From Tilletia caries (lineage: Eukaryota; Basidiomycota; Exobasidiomycetes; Tilletiales; Tilletiaceae), in contig JALUTQ010000030.1 in the NCBI GenBank assembly GCA_032718865.1, forward strand, positions 558,001-622,000: 64,000 bases of DNA. The letters run 5' to 3'. The translations under genes were made by a program, and so were the position numbers. Positions 49,642-60,282 of this stretch are shown one piece after another. Each line of letters begins with the position of its first letter. The first letter of the stretch is position 1. The notes beneath the pieces are model-generated. The model was not told the origin of the DNA, made no database searches, and saw nothing but the letters and a program-made list of their open reading frames with translations.

Positions 49642-51010
49642 GATCGGTGCCTCTGCTGGCCGGCCAAAGTTAGCAGCGTCCGCGAATGCGGCTGTGACCC
49701 AGCAGGCGGAGGCCTCGAATGCAGGTGCGAGGCGGAGAGTACTTGACGATGAGGAATCTCCTGTTCGCTTCGTGCCACCCTCTCGTCAAGCCGTTCAGCA
49801 AGCTACAGCGTCAGCCACAACAGCGGCGATACGGGCGCGTCCGGAGGTTCCGGCTGTTGAGCCGGAGCTGTCTTCCAGCGAATTCTCGTCCATTGAGAGT
49901 GAGCCGCGCGTGCGGCGAGCAATGTGAGTCTATACCAGTCCTTTCTGTCTCAGAATGCAGGTGGAGCTGAAGTGAATGCGGAGTCCTCTTTCTGGTCTAT
50001 TTTTCGTGCATGTAGGCAGCGAGCAAGGATCTATTTCGACCCTTCGTCTTCCGATGACGACTATGTCGAGGCGAGGGAAAATATGGACGGCAACGGTAAG
50101 AAGGACAGGGGTCCCAATGTCTTCCCTTCTGCTCGCACATGAAGGAGGTCTTCCGGAAACCGGCGATCAGGAAGGTGAGTTCCTCCTCCCCATTCTTCCA
50201 CCTTATCCCAATCTCTGAATTTCTCTTCTTCCTCCTTCAGACCCTTTATCTCCAAGCTCAGCACAGCGTGGCAGAAGTCTCTCCTATCTCCTCAGCCCTT
50301 GGTTCACCCCCAAAGAGGACGCTGAGTGGCTCAAAGAGCACCGCTACTGGCGGTCGGCTTGGGATTTTGCTCGCCCTCAGCAACAGTCGAGTGAATCTCA
50401 GACCTCATCTCAGCACTCGAGCCCAAGCACGATACCCCGTGACGACCGTCGAGATCCCTCACAGGAAGACTCTGAGCGCGACCGCCGCCGACGCGCAACA
50501 TGCTCGTCCAGTTCTTACCAGCCACCGCAGCGAGAACGCTTCGTAACGCGCGGCATGCCTGCTTCCGACGAAAGCTCCGACGACCAACGGAGGCATCGAG
50601 CACGCCCATCTCGCCTGCTTCCTCCACCATCGCCTCCGCCACGATGCACTCGTACTGTCTCCAGACGGGACCTCTACCGAGTACGCTCTATTCATATCGT
50701 CGATCTCTATGCGCTCATTGACATCCTCCCGCACTTCAACGAGCGCTCGGCCTCCTACTACCCTCCTCTGCGGCCCATCGGTGAGCCATTATCGACGACG
50801 GAAGCAGAGCGGAAAGAGACAGCTGAACGGGAAAAGTGCATGCTGAAGCAGAAGAGGGCGGAGAATAAGGCGAGGGCGGGTCGGTCGATGGGAGCAGTCG
50901 CGAGAAATGGACGACAGCACAATCAATCATACCCATGTTCTCAGGCACGACTCAACCTTCTGGCTTTCCCAGTTTCTCACCTGGCCAAGTGGCGATTAGA
51001 TAATAGATAG
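49642..51010 (+). pseudogene. Downstream exons of the unknown gene, including a duplicated exon
   Basis: Three stretches join in frame at GT-AG junctions: one in another frame ending at 49923, then 50016-50095 (acidic YFDPSSSDDDYVEA), then 50241-51010. The last repeats SPWFTPKEDAEWLKEHRYW and continues RSAWDFARPQQQ into a basic Ser/Arg-rich tail with a YRVRSIHIVDLYALIDILPHF block. Exon 50241 can also splice directly to exon 1 in phase (541 codons including stop). So this is either an alternative terminal exon or a broken longer gene with one frameshift near 49600. Confidence 0.45.
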
Positions 51011-51118
51011 ATAACAAACAAAAAAAATCCGCCTCGTGCAAAAGGAACGGTCCCATCCATCGTTCATCCTGCCTTCCACAGACCACACTCCACCAGCAGG
51101 TCAACAAAACCGTACAGG

Positions 51119-54100
51119 ATGTCGGCATCCGGTGGCCCAGCAGATCGGCCGAGAGTCTTCTACGACGGGTCAGACTCAGACCAAAGCTGGATCGACGACG
51201 AGGAAGGTCCTGACTTTGACGACGATGACCAGGATGACCTTGAACTTGACGATGGAGACCTTGAACTCAGCGAGGATGAAATAGCTGACCTCGAGGCCGA
51301 TCGCGAGTGGGACGATGATTCGGATGACGAGTCCTACTTTGACGACAACGACGATGCCGCTTCGTGCGCAAGTGACCCCGACGTTCCTGCAAAGCGTGAG
51401 TCTCCAGTCTCCACAACGGCATCCCAATTCTCAATCATATCATGACTAGCGCTGATCCTTGCTTTACAGTTTTACAGCAAGACCTTCCAGCGTCGACTAT
51501 TGCGAAACTCGAGACCACGAAGCCGATCAAGAGTCTGCTTACAGACATTGCCGACCTGTTCAAAACCAGCAGCATGCCGCTCCGAGAAGGTGTTTTCTTC
51601 GCGGTCGAGGTTATCGAAGCCACATCCGGAAACAGGTTCCTCAAGCGGATCACCGAATTGTGGATCAAGATCGCGCTCACATTCTGGAGGCAAGTTGCAC
51701 AAAGAGAGAGGGCCACTGGACAACGTGATCTTCCTGGCACAACTGTGAACATCGTACTTCAGTACATCGCGCTTCAATTCCGGGGTCACCCCCTCATCAA
51801 AATGCCGGAAATTGTCCGACAGGAAGTCAAGATGCGCCCTCACAGAGAACAAATCCGGCGTGAATTCCGCGCCCGCTCGAGAAGCATGTACATCATCACT
51901 CATCGCGCTCAAGAACTCCTCGGGCTCGGCACGCTCGGAAGACTGCACCAATCCACCCTCGATCCTCGCCTCCCGAAACGGCCCAAGACGATCGTGTTGG
52001 AATCCACCATTGACGGTTTAGCGGAGCTGCTGAACCTCGCCCTGTCGTCCTCGGCCGATACCCCTGACGATACTGCTCTGCACATTCCCCGACTGGAGGC
52101 CTTCTTCCAAATGGGACTCTTCCTCCGAAATTTACACGCTCCGCAAATTTCTCACAGCGATCTCAAGCGAAAACAAAGTCAGCCAAACAACAGCGACCTG
52201 GACGCAGATGGAAATGACGGCGACAACCTGGATCAGGCAGGACCTGCTTCTGTCGACCCCACTGCAACGACGCCAGCAGGAGTGTCGGCCTCCAATCAAG
52301 CAGCTTCCGAGGTCATCGACGACCTTTCGCCCTCCCATCTCGCTTTCGAAGACTTGAACAATCTGAAGCAGTGGAAAGTGCGTGCTGCGTCCCGGTTCCG
52401 AGCGCTGGTGCATATTTCTACGTTACGCGCGGACGCCATCCAGTCATCGTTTTCCGAAACGGCCACCGTGTTGATGGTATGCTCCACGCTGCTTTACCAA
52501 ATAGACGCTCCCTCGCTTGTGATTCCCCTCGCACAGGTGTTCGTGGCGACGGTTCGAGAAGAATACGAGCAAGATCCCTCGATCGCCAATCGTTTGCGAC
52601 TGTGCAATTCCCTCGGTGTGCTGTTCTTAATTTTTTCGCAAGCGGCCCACAATTTCGATGCCATGCGGGCGGGGGAAGAGGCCATCGCCTGTCTTCAGCC
52701 ACTCTGTGAGGACAATCCATCCGAACATCTGCCACTCATGGCAAGTCTCAAGATGGCATACTGTGACTCGCTGATCAGCACAGCAGATTCCGATGAGACG
52801 ACCTACGGCTCGCTGAATCGAGTAGGTGTTCTCCGCAAAAGCTCTCGAGTCGCAACTCAAGCTGTCGATCTCGCTCGTTCGATCGTTGAGGCGAAGCCGA
52901 CCGAATTGAAAGCGAGATGGACACTAGCGTATGCCCTTTTCTTAAAGGATCGTGCATGCTGCGAACTCCGCGATGCGTGTGCCGCTTTGACAATCCGGTA
53001 CGCGAACTACAATCTGGAGACTGTGTCCCCAAAGTTGTTTGCCAAAGTGGATGACCGGTCGTACGAAAATGTTGACAGTGCTCTAGCCGCCAGTGAGGAG
53101 TGCATCTCGATATACCGACGGCTCGCAGAGGACTCTCCCAAATTGTTCGACCCACTCCTGGCAAAAGCGCTCCACTCGGCTGCGGACGCGTACGGATATC
53201 ACCCTCAGCTCAAATCGGAACAGGCCATTGCGTACTACAGGGAGGCCATCACCATTCTCCTGCGGCTCTCTCAATCTTTCCCGTCTATCTTCGAAGTCAG
53301 CCTCGGAAGAAGCTACTTCTCTCTGGCGCACCAGCTGAACTCGGATAGTCGGCTTGTCGAGGCTGAAGAAAGCTTCGATGAAATGCTGAAGGTCTGCCCC
53401 AGGCGCAACAAGCTCGTAGGCCAGGTATGGCAATATCGCGCAGTACTGTGTTTCCGGCTCGAGCGGTATCAAGAAGCACTTGCGCACGCAACGAAGAGCG
53501 ATACGATCTTTCAGAGCGGCGATGATCCATCGGAAAGCCGGGTGGGAGCCTTAGCCGTCCAAGGTTTCTGCATTTGGGTACTGGACGCGGGCAGGGCGGA
53601 AGAGGCTCTCGATATTCTGAAGTGGTGCATCAGCAATTCTTTATGCGACGGCTGCCAATTCAGGCGACCCTCTCAAATTCGTTACGTGTCCGACGACCAG
53701 TACATGTTCTGTCTCGCGCTCGGTTGGAACGGAGCCGTGCGGTGCGCACTTGGTCAGCGTACAGATGCGAGGGCAAACGGGGAGCGGGCTCTCATGGTAA
53801 CGCGGGCTCTTTTGAAGTCGCGGAAGAACATGTCGTCGACGACGAGGCGGACGTTGGAGCCGAGCCACCACGTCCTACCCCACCTGCTCGTTCTGCTCGC
53901 CGGCACACATCTGGAGGCTGGACGATACGACATGGCCAAGAAGGCGGTAGACGAGAGCCTGAAACTAGGAGAAGCGGCCGACGGACCGACGAGGAAGACG
54001 GCCTTATTGCTCAAGGCGCGGTTGCTGGACAAAGACGGCCTCGAGGCGGAAGCGGCGGCGACGAGAGCCGAGGCCGACAAGATCCACTTCAAAGGCTTCT

Positions 54101-54120
54101 TGGACGCACTTGGTTGCTAG
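51119..54120 (+). CDS. TPR3: acidic N-terminus plus TPR-like repeat protein
   Basis: Exons 51119-51395 and 51470-54120 (74-nt intron in the same position and phase as in TPR1/2), 975 aa. It has the same architecture: an Asp/Glu-rich first 90 residues, then helical repeats such as ASEECISIYRRLAEDSPKLFD and AYYREAITILLRLSQSFPSIF. It ends with the family C-terminus (LPHLLVLLAGTHLEAGRYDMA...KTALLLKARLL). Divergence from TPR1/2 runs along the whole length, so it is the oldest split of the three. Probably a binding scaffold; partner unknown. Confidence 0.84.
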
Positions 54121-54499
54121 ATCTTCCCCGGTCATCTGTCATGTGTACTTGCTTTTGTACTTTCAGCACCAATTCCATACAACATGTTGCATTCTCGTTC
54201 AAGGAGAACCAGACCCCCATCTTTCCGCTACTACTATGCTCCGCTTGTCGCTGACGCTCCTGCTTCTTCCTCCCTGACAGCACAGCCTGGATCGCCATTC
54301 GCACCTTGACCACCAATGGGAATAACATTCCCTTCCTCGTCCCACCCTCTGATCTTCCTCCTCACTCGTCTCCTCATTTTTCTCTCGATCGTCGGCTTCC
54401 GCAGAGGTCATCGAGCTGCCACGGGCTGGTACTGACGGAGCTCGACGTTCTCCTTCGATGTGCGAGTTCACCGAACAAGTCGCACGAGGAGCGTCATCG
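54121..54499. other. 3' flank of TPR3
   Basis: No gene. Resembles the TPR2 3' flank around 47490-47700. Confidence 0.5.
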
Positions 54500-56553
54500 G
54501 GATGTCTTCGTGTCTGATGAGACTGACACCGCGATGCCAAAAGGGAAGATGGGGGCGAGCGCGTGTGTGAGGATGACCTGACTGACTGACTGACCGACCA
54601 GTCCCAACCCCCTGATCTTCCTCCTCTGTGTGCTCAACGTCTCTCTCCTCATTCGTCAGCTTCAGCGGAGGGTACCATGCTGCCGCAGCGGGTGTCCAAG
54701 GGCTGAGCAGGAGCGCCAGCAGAGCGACCGATCTTGTGGGTGACCGCATTGTGAAGAATCGTTTCCCGGTGCCTATCCGGCCCCGTCTCGAATCAATTGA
54801 GGCTCTCTGCGATCGCTGTTGCTGCAGACCGATGTGCCGTGGTCTCGACCGAGTCCGAACTCGACGAGCACAGAATTGACAGATTGGGACGGCGGCCATG
54901 TTCGCAGGAGGTGTCTTGGCTGAAAGAGAAGGTCGACGACGTTGATGAGCAGCGCGGCGGCATCGTTGTTGCTCGTGGGCGACGTTGTTCTGATGGACAT
55001 GCGACGACTTCTTTGCGCTGCTCCTAGAATGGCGTCGAAGATGGAGGTTGCATGTGCGTCAAACCAACCGAGCCGGACGAGTGGCGCCTTCGGCCGGGCC
55101 ATGTGTCGACATCGTCTGTTCCGGACTACAGGAAGGGCGAGCAGAAGAGGGTACGGGGGATGGAAAGGCCAGAGCAGTCAAGGCAATCCTCTTGGAACGA
55201 CCCACTCACTGCACTGCTGCTGCGCTGACGGGCAGGTGGACGAGGAATGGGTCCCTGATCCCCTTCATGATTGTGACCCCGGCCAGTCCGATGGAACGTT
55301 GAGGAGGTGCTGCTGTTGTTCTTGCCATCCCTGCGACGCCAACCGTCTCGAGATCCCATACCCAGGTCGGCCAGGAGGCAGGCGGTCCGAGGTAACCTGA
55401 GCGAGAAGGTGAGGGGGCAACGGAAAATCGTTCGGATCCGGATTGTATCTACAAGAAAGGTAGGAGGAGGTGGAGGGACGAATATGAATGAGGTCGGACT
55501 GTCATAGATCTAGGAAGCAAAGAGGAGTGGGTAGGGAGCAGTGAGGAGGATTCGAGAAGAGGAGAGAGGGGAATTCTGAATGAGAAGGGAAGGGAAAGAT
55601 CAGCTTGCACGACCGTGAGGACAAGACAACCGCCGTCTGTTACACCTGACTCGTTTTCGTAACTACCCAGCGCTCAACATCGAAGGCAGACCAACAGCGA
55701 AGGCGAGGGCGACGGACAGAGCCAGTCGAATCTGTTGGCGGCGAGAGGGTGAGTGAGAGAGTGAGCAGTTAACTCGTCCTTCCCAGCCATGCGCAAAAGG
55801 ACAGTCGCCAGGTGCTAGGTAGCGTGCGCTTCATCGTCCCTTAACCGTCGTTCGCAGCCGGTATGTACTCACTGGCCAGTGGGGCGGTGAGGCGGGAGGA
55901 CGTCGTCGAGAACGTACACCTCCAAAAGTGTTCCCGTTCTCGTCGCTCCGCTCCTGATTCGGCGCAAGATTGCGCCCCCTGGCGTTCCGGGACATGGCCG
56001 GGCCGAAACTGTCGATCCCGTAGGCCGATTGTCTTCTGCGATGACACTGCGTCATTCTTCTGCCTCTCCCCCATCGCGGCGGGTTGTCTGCATCTCTCTT
56101 GCTTCTCTTCGTCCATCCCAGTCCCGCCAACCTCCTCATCCCCAGCCAAGCCCAGCCACGATGTCGTCCAGTCCGTCGGCCCGCCACCCGTCCGAAGGCG
56201 ACAGAGATGCGGTGCAGACTCAGCTCGAAGAAGGCCCAGCGCGAGCACTTGCCTACGCAGCCCGCATCCGAACCTTCCTCCTCGCCTCCAGCCGGTATGT
56301 AGCATACACCTCCGACATCGGCGAGGCCATTCGACCCATCGTCACTCCGGCCGTCGTCAAAGCAGCATATGCGGTCTCGTGGCTTTACCTGAGTGGCGAT
56401 GTCGGCTATGCGGGGTGCAGGACCTGGCAGACGTCGACCGCTGGGACGACTGTTGCAACGGGGAAATCAGCGTCCAGTTCTGCCCTTCCAGAAAAGGACG
56501 AGCTTCGACGTCGGTTTGCAAACGTACAAACGGCAAAGGATGCGAAGGAGGTA
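54500..56553 (-). repeat. Inverted segmental duplication M, right copy
   Basis: Reverse-complement partner of 21018-23090: the STRAP-type promoter piece, the 1.7-kb intergenic region and the start of MTP18. Several small indels and substitutions separate the copies. The duplication stops inside the MTP18 exon. Confidence 0.85.
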
Positions 56554-56607
56554 GCTGGAGGACAGACGATAAGCGGACAACAAGACAGGGGACGAACTGG
56601 TCAATGA
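56161..56607 (+). pseudogene. Truncated MTP18 copy
   Basis: Starts with the same MSSSPSARHPSEGDRD as the intact gene and follows it through TAKDAKE (about 56553) with few amino-acid changes. It then runs into unrelated sequence and stops at 56607 (148 codons). The second hydrophobic region and exons 2-3 are missing, so a fission function is unlikely. The upstream region is duplicated too, so it may still be transcribed. Confidence 0.85.
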
Positions 56608-56628
56608 AGGTGACAGAATCATCTTGGA

Positions 56629-57287
56629 CGACCTGCTCAGTGCTCACCGTATTGCCGCTGCGCTGAAGGCAGGTGACCGCGGATGAGAGCCCTCGTCTCC
56701 TTCTCCTTCCTAATTGTGACTCCGACCGGTCTGAATGTTGAGTCGAGGAAGTGCCTGCTGCTGTTGCTGTCAATAGAAGGAGAAAAAGGGAGGATTCTAA
56801 AGCTAGGCAGACACGGTAAAGGGAAGGAAAAGGTGAGCATTCTAAAGATGTGAGCGACGACAATCGCGTTCTATCAACCACTACAGCACTCCAGCGAGCT
56901 ATTCCCGCGAAGATCAACGCCAGGCCAGTACAGAGGCCACCGCGGCGAACGCAACTTGGGGAGCGAGTCAGACTAGACGGGGAGAGGATGAGCGAGCGAG
57001 TGGGACTTCCGAGGCATTCGTTGCTGCAACTGTACCTTCGCCTCTTCCTTCGATCCTCACTGGATTCGAACGACCCGCCACAGCCGCAGCGTAGACGCCA
57101 GCAGACAGTGAATGCTCGGCCGTCATCCGTGATGTGGTCGGCGCTGGGCTGCGAACGTCGTTGCTGAGCACGAAGCCTGCTCACCTTCTCACACAGGCCA
57201 ACGGCGATTAGATAGATAGCAAACATCCGGTCGAGAAGGTCGAGGACTCGAGGATGAGGTCGAGGCGGTCAAGATCAGGCTGGTCCA
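56629..57287 (+). repeat. 659-bp direct repeat, copy 2
   Basis: Partner of 47781-48439, same orientation and no difference seen. It begins 22 bp after the MTP18' stop and ends about 170 bp before the GRC3 ATG, so it may carry part of the GRC3 promoter. Confidence 0.9.
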
Positions 57288-57459
57288 GACGGCGAGGACG
57301 CGAGGTTAACCACAGGATGTGTTGGTTCAGCATGTACCGTGTTCGCACCGTGGAGAGCTCGGCCATATTCGGCCGGAATTTTTTAGCTGGCAGGCATGCA
57401 GGCATGAGGCAAGGCAAGCAGGTTCAGAAGAAGGGAACACTCGACGACCACAACATCCC

Positions 57460-59985
57460 ATGCCGTCTTCACCAGTCAAGGCTCCGCTCAGCGCAATCGC
57501 AGCGCGCAATGCTGCGCGGGAGGCAGAGGCTGCGGAGGCGGCGGCGGTGGCGGCGGTAGTAACAGCGAGCTCGAGCGCGACGGACAAGCCGCGGAAAAAG
57601 AAGAAGGTAGCCTCAGCAAGGGCGACGAGCTCGCTGCGGAGGCCCGACCCTCGCGAAGAGGAGGAGGACGATGTCGACGAAGGCAAGACTATCGATACTC
57701 CGACTGCGATCTTCCAGCCGGTCTGGAAGGGCGAACACGCCAATGTCGCTCAGAAGGGATCCACCGTCATCGTTGCGCTACCCCCGGGCCAGGCAATGGC
57801 ATTTCGGGGTATTGTTCAAGTCCGCGTCAGGCACGGGGCCGCAGTCGTTCAAGGAGCAACTCTCACGACATCTTCTGCATCGGCTGTACTTCTCGCTCCC
57901 TCGCGCCACGTTTGCCCGGCCCCCATCGCCATCGAACCATCTTACGGCTCGTCCTCCGAGCTTGCCGCCGACTTCAGAAAGCTCCTTCCTGGGTCGACTA
58001 CGGACTGCTGCGTTCTCGAGCTCTCCCAGGCTTCAGACGATGTTCGCTCCATTGAGAACTTCGGTCGGGTCTTTCCGGTTCCTGGCGAAGAGATTCCCTT
58101 CGGCTTCAAAGACGGCACAGATCTGCTGTTCGAGGCAGGCGTACCTTTTTTGCCCGGATTTCGGCTCATCGGCGCCGCGACAATGGACTCGGCACTCTCG
58201 CCCAAGGTCGATGTTGTCGAGCTTCCACCCTCATGGAGATCTGCAGTACAGGCAGTCCTTCCGGAATTTGCAAGCAGATCATCAATCGCAAAGGAGGTCC
58301 CAGACACTGATACCGCATTTGCTCGCGCCTTGGTCCGCGGGCCGCGCGGAGTCGGAAAGTCGCTCTTCGCTCGCACCCTTCTCAATGCTGCCCTCACCAC
58401 GCAAGACTCCGAGTGGTCCGCCGTGGCATTTTTGGACTTGGACCTCGGTCAGACAGAGTTTGGGCCGCCTGGGTTACTGTCGCTCAACATCTTCAGCGTC
58501 GGCAATACCCCATCGGCATCATCTCTCCTTATCGGACCGCCCTGGACCACCATTCGACGACCGGTTCGGGCCCACTTCATCGGCGAAACGACTCCCAAGA
58601 ACGTCCCAAGAGCTTATATGGAAGCGGCCGCAGACCTGGTAGCCTTCTACAAACAACATGTGGAACAGGGGTACGCGCCATTGGACACATTCCACGGTCA
58701 ATCACTCTCGGGCGGGCCAGAGGTGAACGGGATCGACTTGTTCGAGAGCAGGAGCCGGAAGCGCCGACGCCTGGGGACATTGCCGGATACGGACGCGGAC
58801 GGAGACGTGTCTCCCTCGAGCACCTCCTTCATACCTTTGATCGTCAACACCCAAGGCTGGGTCTCAGGTCTAGGGGCTGATCTGCTGAGTGAACTCCAGT
58901 CTCTCCTCCAACCATCTCACATTTTCGATTTCACGCCACAAATAGACGTCCAGCAGCAGGAGATGGGCGTGGCTGGTGTCTCGAAGCAAGCCGGATCTGC
59001 AAGAACTTCACCGCCAGATTCCACCGGGGAAAAGGAAGATGCACCCTCACCTCCGCAAATCATCTTCGTTCCCGCCAGCACTGCCGCTGTCGGACCTACC
59101 GCACAGTCACGACTGAGACTGACCGCCGTCGATCAGCGGGCTTTGATGCTGCTTTCTTACCTACACGCCGAATCGCTTCCGTCGTACTCAACGAGTAATC
59201 GCTTCGCACCGACGTGGAACTTTGGGCTTCCCTTGACGGCGATCCCTCCTTTGATGGTGAATGTCCGAGACGGCTTATTGGGCGGGATACACATCCTGCC
59301 TTTCGGCGCCGCGGTGGAGGAGAAGCTGAGGCTCCATGCCCTAAATGGATCGGTTGTCGCGTTGGTGGAGCAGCGGACGATTGATTCTAATTTGATGTCG
59401 CTCGGCGACGAGGATGGCGCAGACGGGACAGGGATTGCGTCGATTGCGAAACACGTCGATCCTCGGGAGATTTGGCGAGCATCCTTCCTCAGCCCAGTAC
59501 CAAAGCCTGCAACCTCGCGATGTCTCGGATTGGCAGTCGTTCGCTCAATCTCTCGAGACCGACACGAGCTCCAACTCCTCGGACCACTGCGAGCGATACT
59601 CGCAGATCAGCGCGGATCCTCTTCGGTACGGAACTTGGCGCTGGTCAAGGGTGCAATCGACCTCCCCGCCCACGCCGCACTCGACTTCGAGAGCATCGAG
59701 TACCTCCGCCGACCGCATCTTCTGCAGGCCTCGTCCTCGGCTTCAGCTCGTCCCGAAGTCAAAGGGGACGAAGGTGGGCCGAGCGACGACGACGACGAGA
59801 TGGACGGGGAAGGTCTGGATGGAGGGGAAGGGCCGAGCGGGACTGTCAATCTGAGTGGAAGGACGATTCATGGGGTTCCCGTCGAGCAGATTCCGTATCT
59901 GGAGTGGCCGTCGGATGATCTCGTTACCGTGGCCGGTGGGAGGAAGCGACGGGTGCGCCGGAACTTGCAGCGGCGGGCGCATTGA
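57460..59985 (+). CDS. GRC3: Polynucleotide 5'-hydroxyl kinase Grc3 (NOL9 family)
   Basis: Single exon, 841 aa. With the nuclease Las1, Grc3 phosphorylates the 5'-OH left after ITS2 cleavage, allowing 5'-exonuclease trimming to mature 25S/26S rRNA; it acts in the nucleolus or nucleus. Walker A is GPRGVGKS (residues 294-301). The Clp1/Grc3-type motif FLDLDLGQTEFGPPGLLSL follows, with FIGETTPKN further on. The N-terminus is Ala- and Lys-rich with KKKKK and EEEEDD tracts. The start is ATG 57460 (MPSSPVKAP); the frame is open further upstream but without an ATG. An inserted RKRRRL stretch near residue 430 could be a nuclear signal. Confidence 0.92.
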   Translation: MPSSPVKAPLSAIAARNAAREAEAAEAAAVAAVVTASSSATDKPRKKKKVASARATSSLRRPDPREEEEDDVDEGKTIDTPTAIFQPVWKGEHANVAQKGSTVIVALPPGQAMAFRGIVQVRVRHGAAVVQGATLTTSSASAVLLAPSRHVCPAPIAIEPSYGSSSELAADFRKLLPGSTTDCCVLELSQASDDVRSIENFGRVFPVPGEEIPFGFKDGTDLLFEAGVPFLPGFRLIGAATMDSALSPKVDVVELPPSWRSAVQAVLPEFASRSSIAKEVPDTDTAFARALVRGPRGVGKSLFARTLLNAALTTQDSEWSAVAFLDLDLGQTEFGPPGLLSLNIFSVGNTPSASSLLIGPPWTTIRRPVRAHFIGETTPKNVPRAYMEAAADLVAFYKQHVEQGYAPLDTFHGQSLSGGPEVNGIDLFESRSRKRRRLGTLPDTDADGDVSPSSTSFIPLIVNTQGWVSGLGADLLSELQSLLQPSHIFDFTPQIDVQQQEMGVAGVSKQAGSARTSPPDSTGEKEDAPSPPQIIFVPASTAAVGPTAQSRLRLTAVDQRALMLLSYLHAESLPSYSTSNRFAPTWNFGLPLTAIPPLMVNVRDGLLGGIHILPFGAAVEEKLRLHALNGSVVALVEQRTIDSNLMSLGDEDGADGTGIASIAKHVDPREIWRASFLSPVPKPATSRCLGLAVVRSISRDRHELQLLGPLRAILADQRGSSSVRNLALVKGAIDLPAHAALDFESIEYLRRPHLLQASSSASARPEVKGDEGGPSDDDDEMDGEGLDGGEGPSGTVNLSGRTIHGVPVEQIPYLEWPSDDLVTVAGGRKRRVRRNLQRRAH

Positions 59986-60282
59986 CGCTTGGCGACTTTG
60001 CTTTCTTAGTATCCTTGGAGTCATGTCATGATCTCCTTTCAATGCACAACTTTGTTGAAAACGATGTAAAACTGTGTTGCGATCTGGTATAGGAATAGAG
60101 AGCCAGGCTCCTGGTATAGTGGAAGGCGTGTTCCCATACGGTACTATATACAGTTCCTGATATCTGCTGGTGGCGAAGGGCAAGGAAAGCAACCATCTCG
60201 GCCGCCAGAAGCGGTTTGGACCGAGCAATGATAACTTGAACGTTGCTGCCATAAGTTAATCCCTCCAAGCAGACCGTTGAGG
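59986..60282. other. Convergent intergenic region GRC3/PRM1
   Basis: 297 bp, AT-rich, between the two stop codons. No RNA gene supported (see rejected items). Confidence 0.5.

Noticed and set aside
60085..60165. A-box-like TGGTATAGTGGA between GRC3 and PRM1
   Set aside because: No B box or cloverleaf stems follow; one motif alone is not a tRNA.
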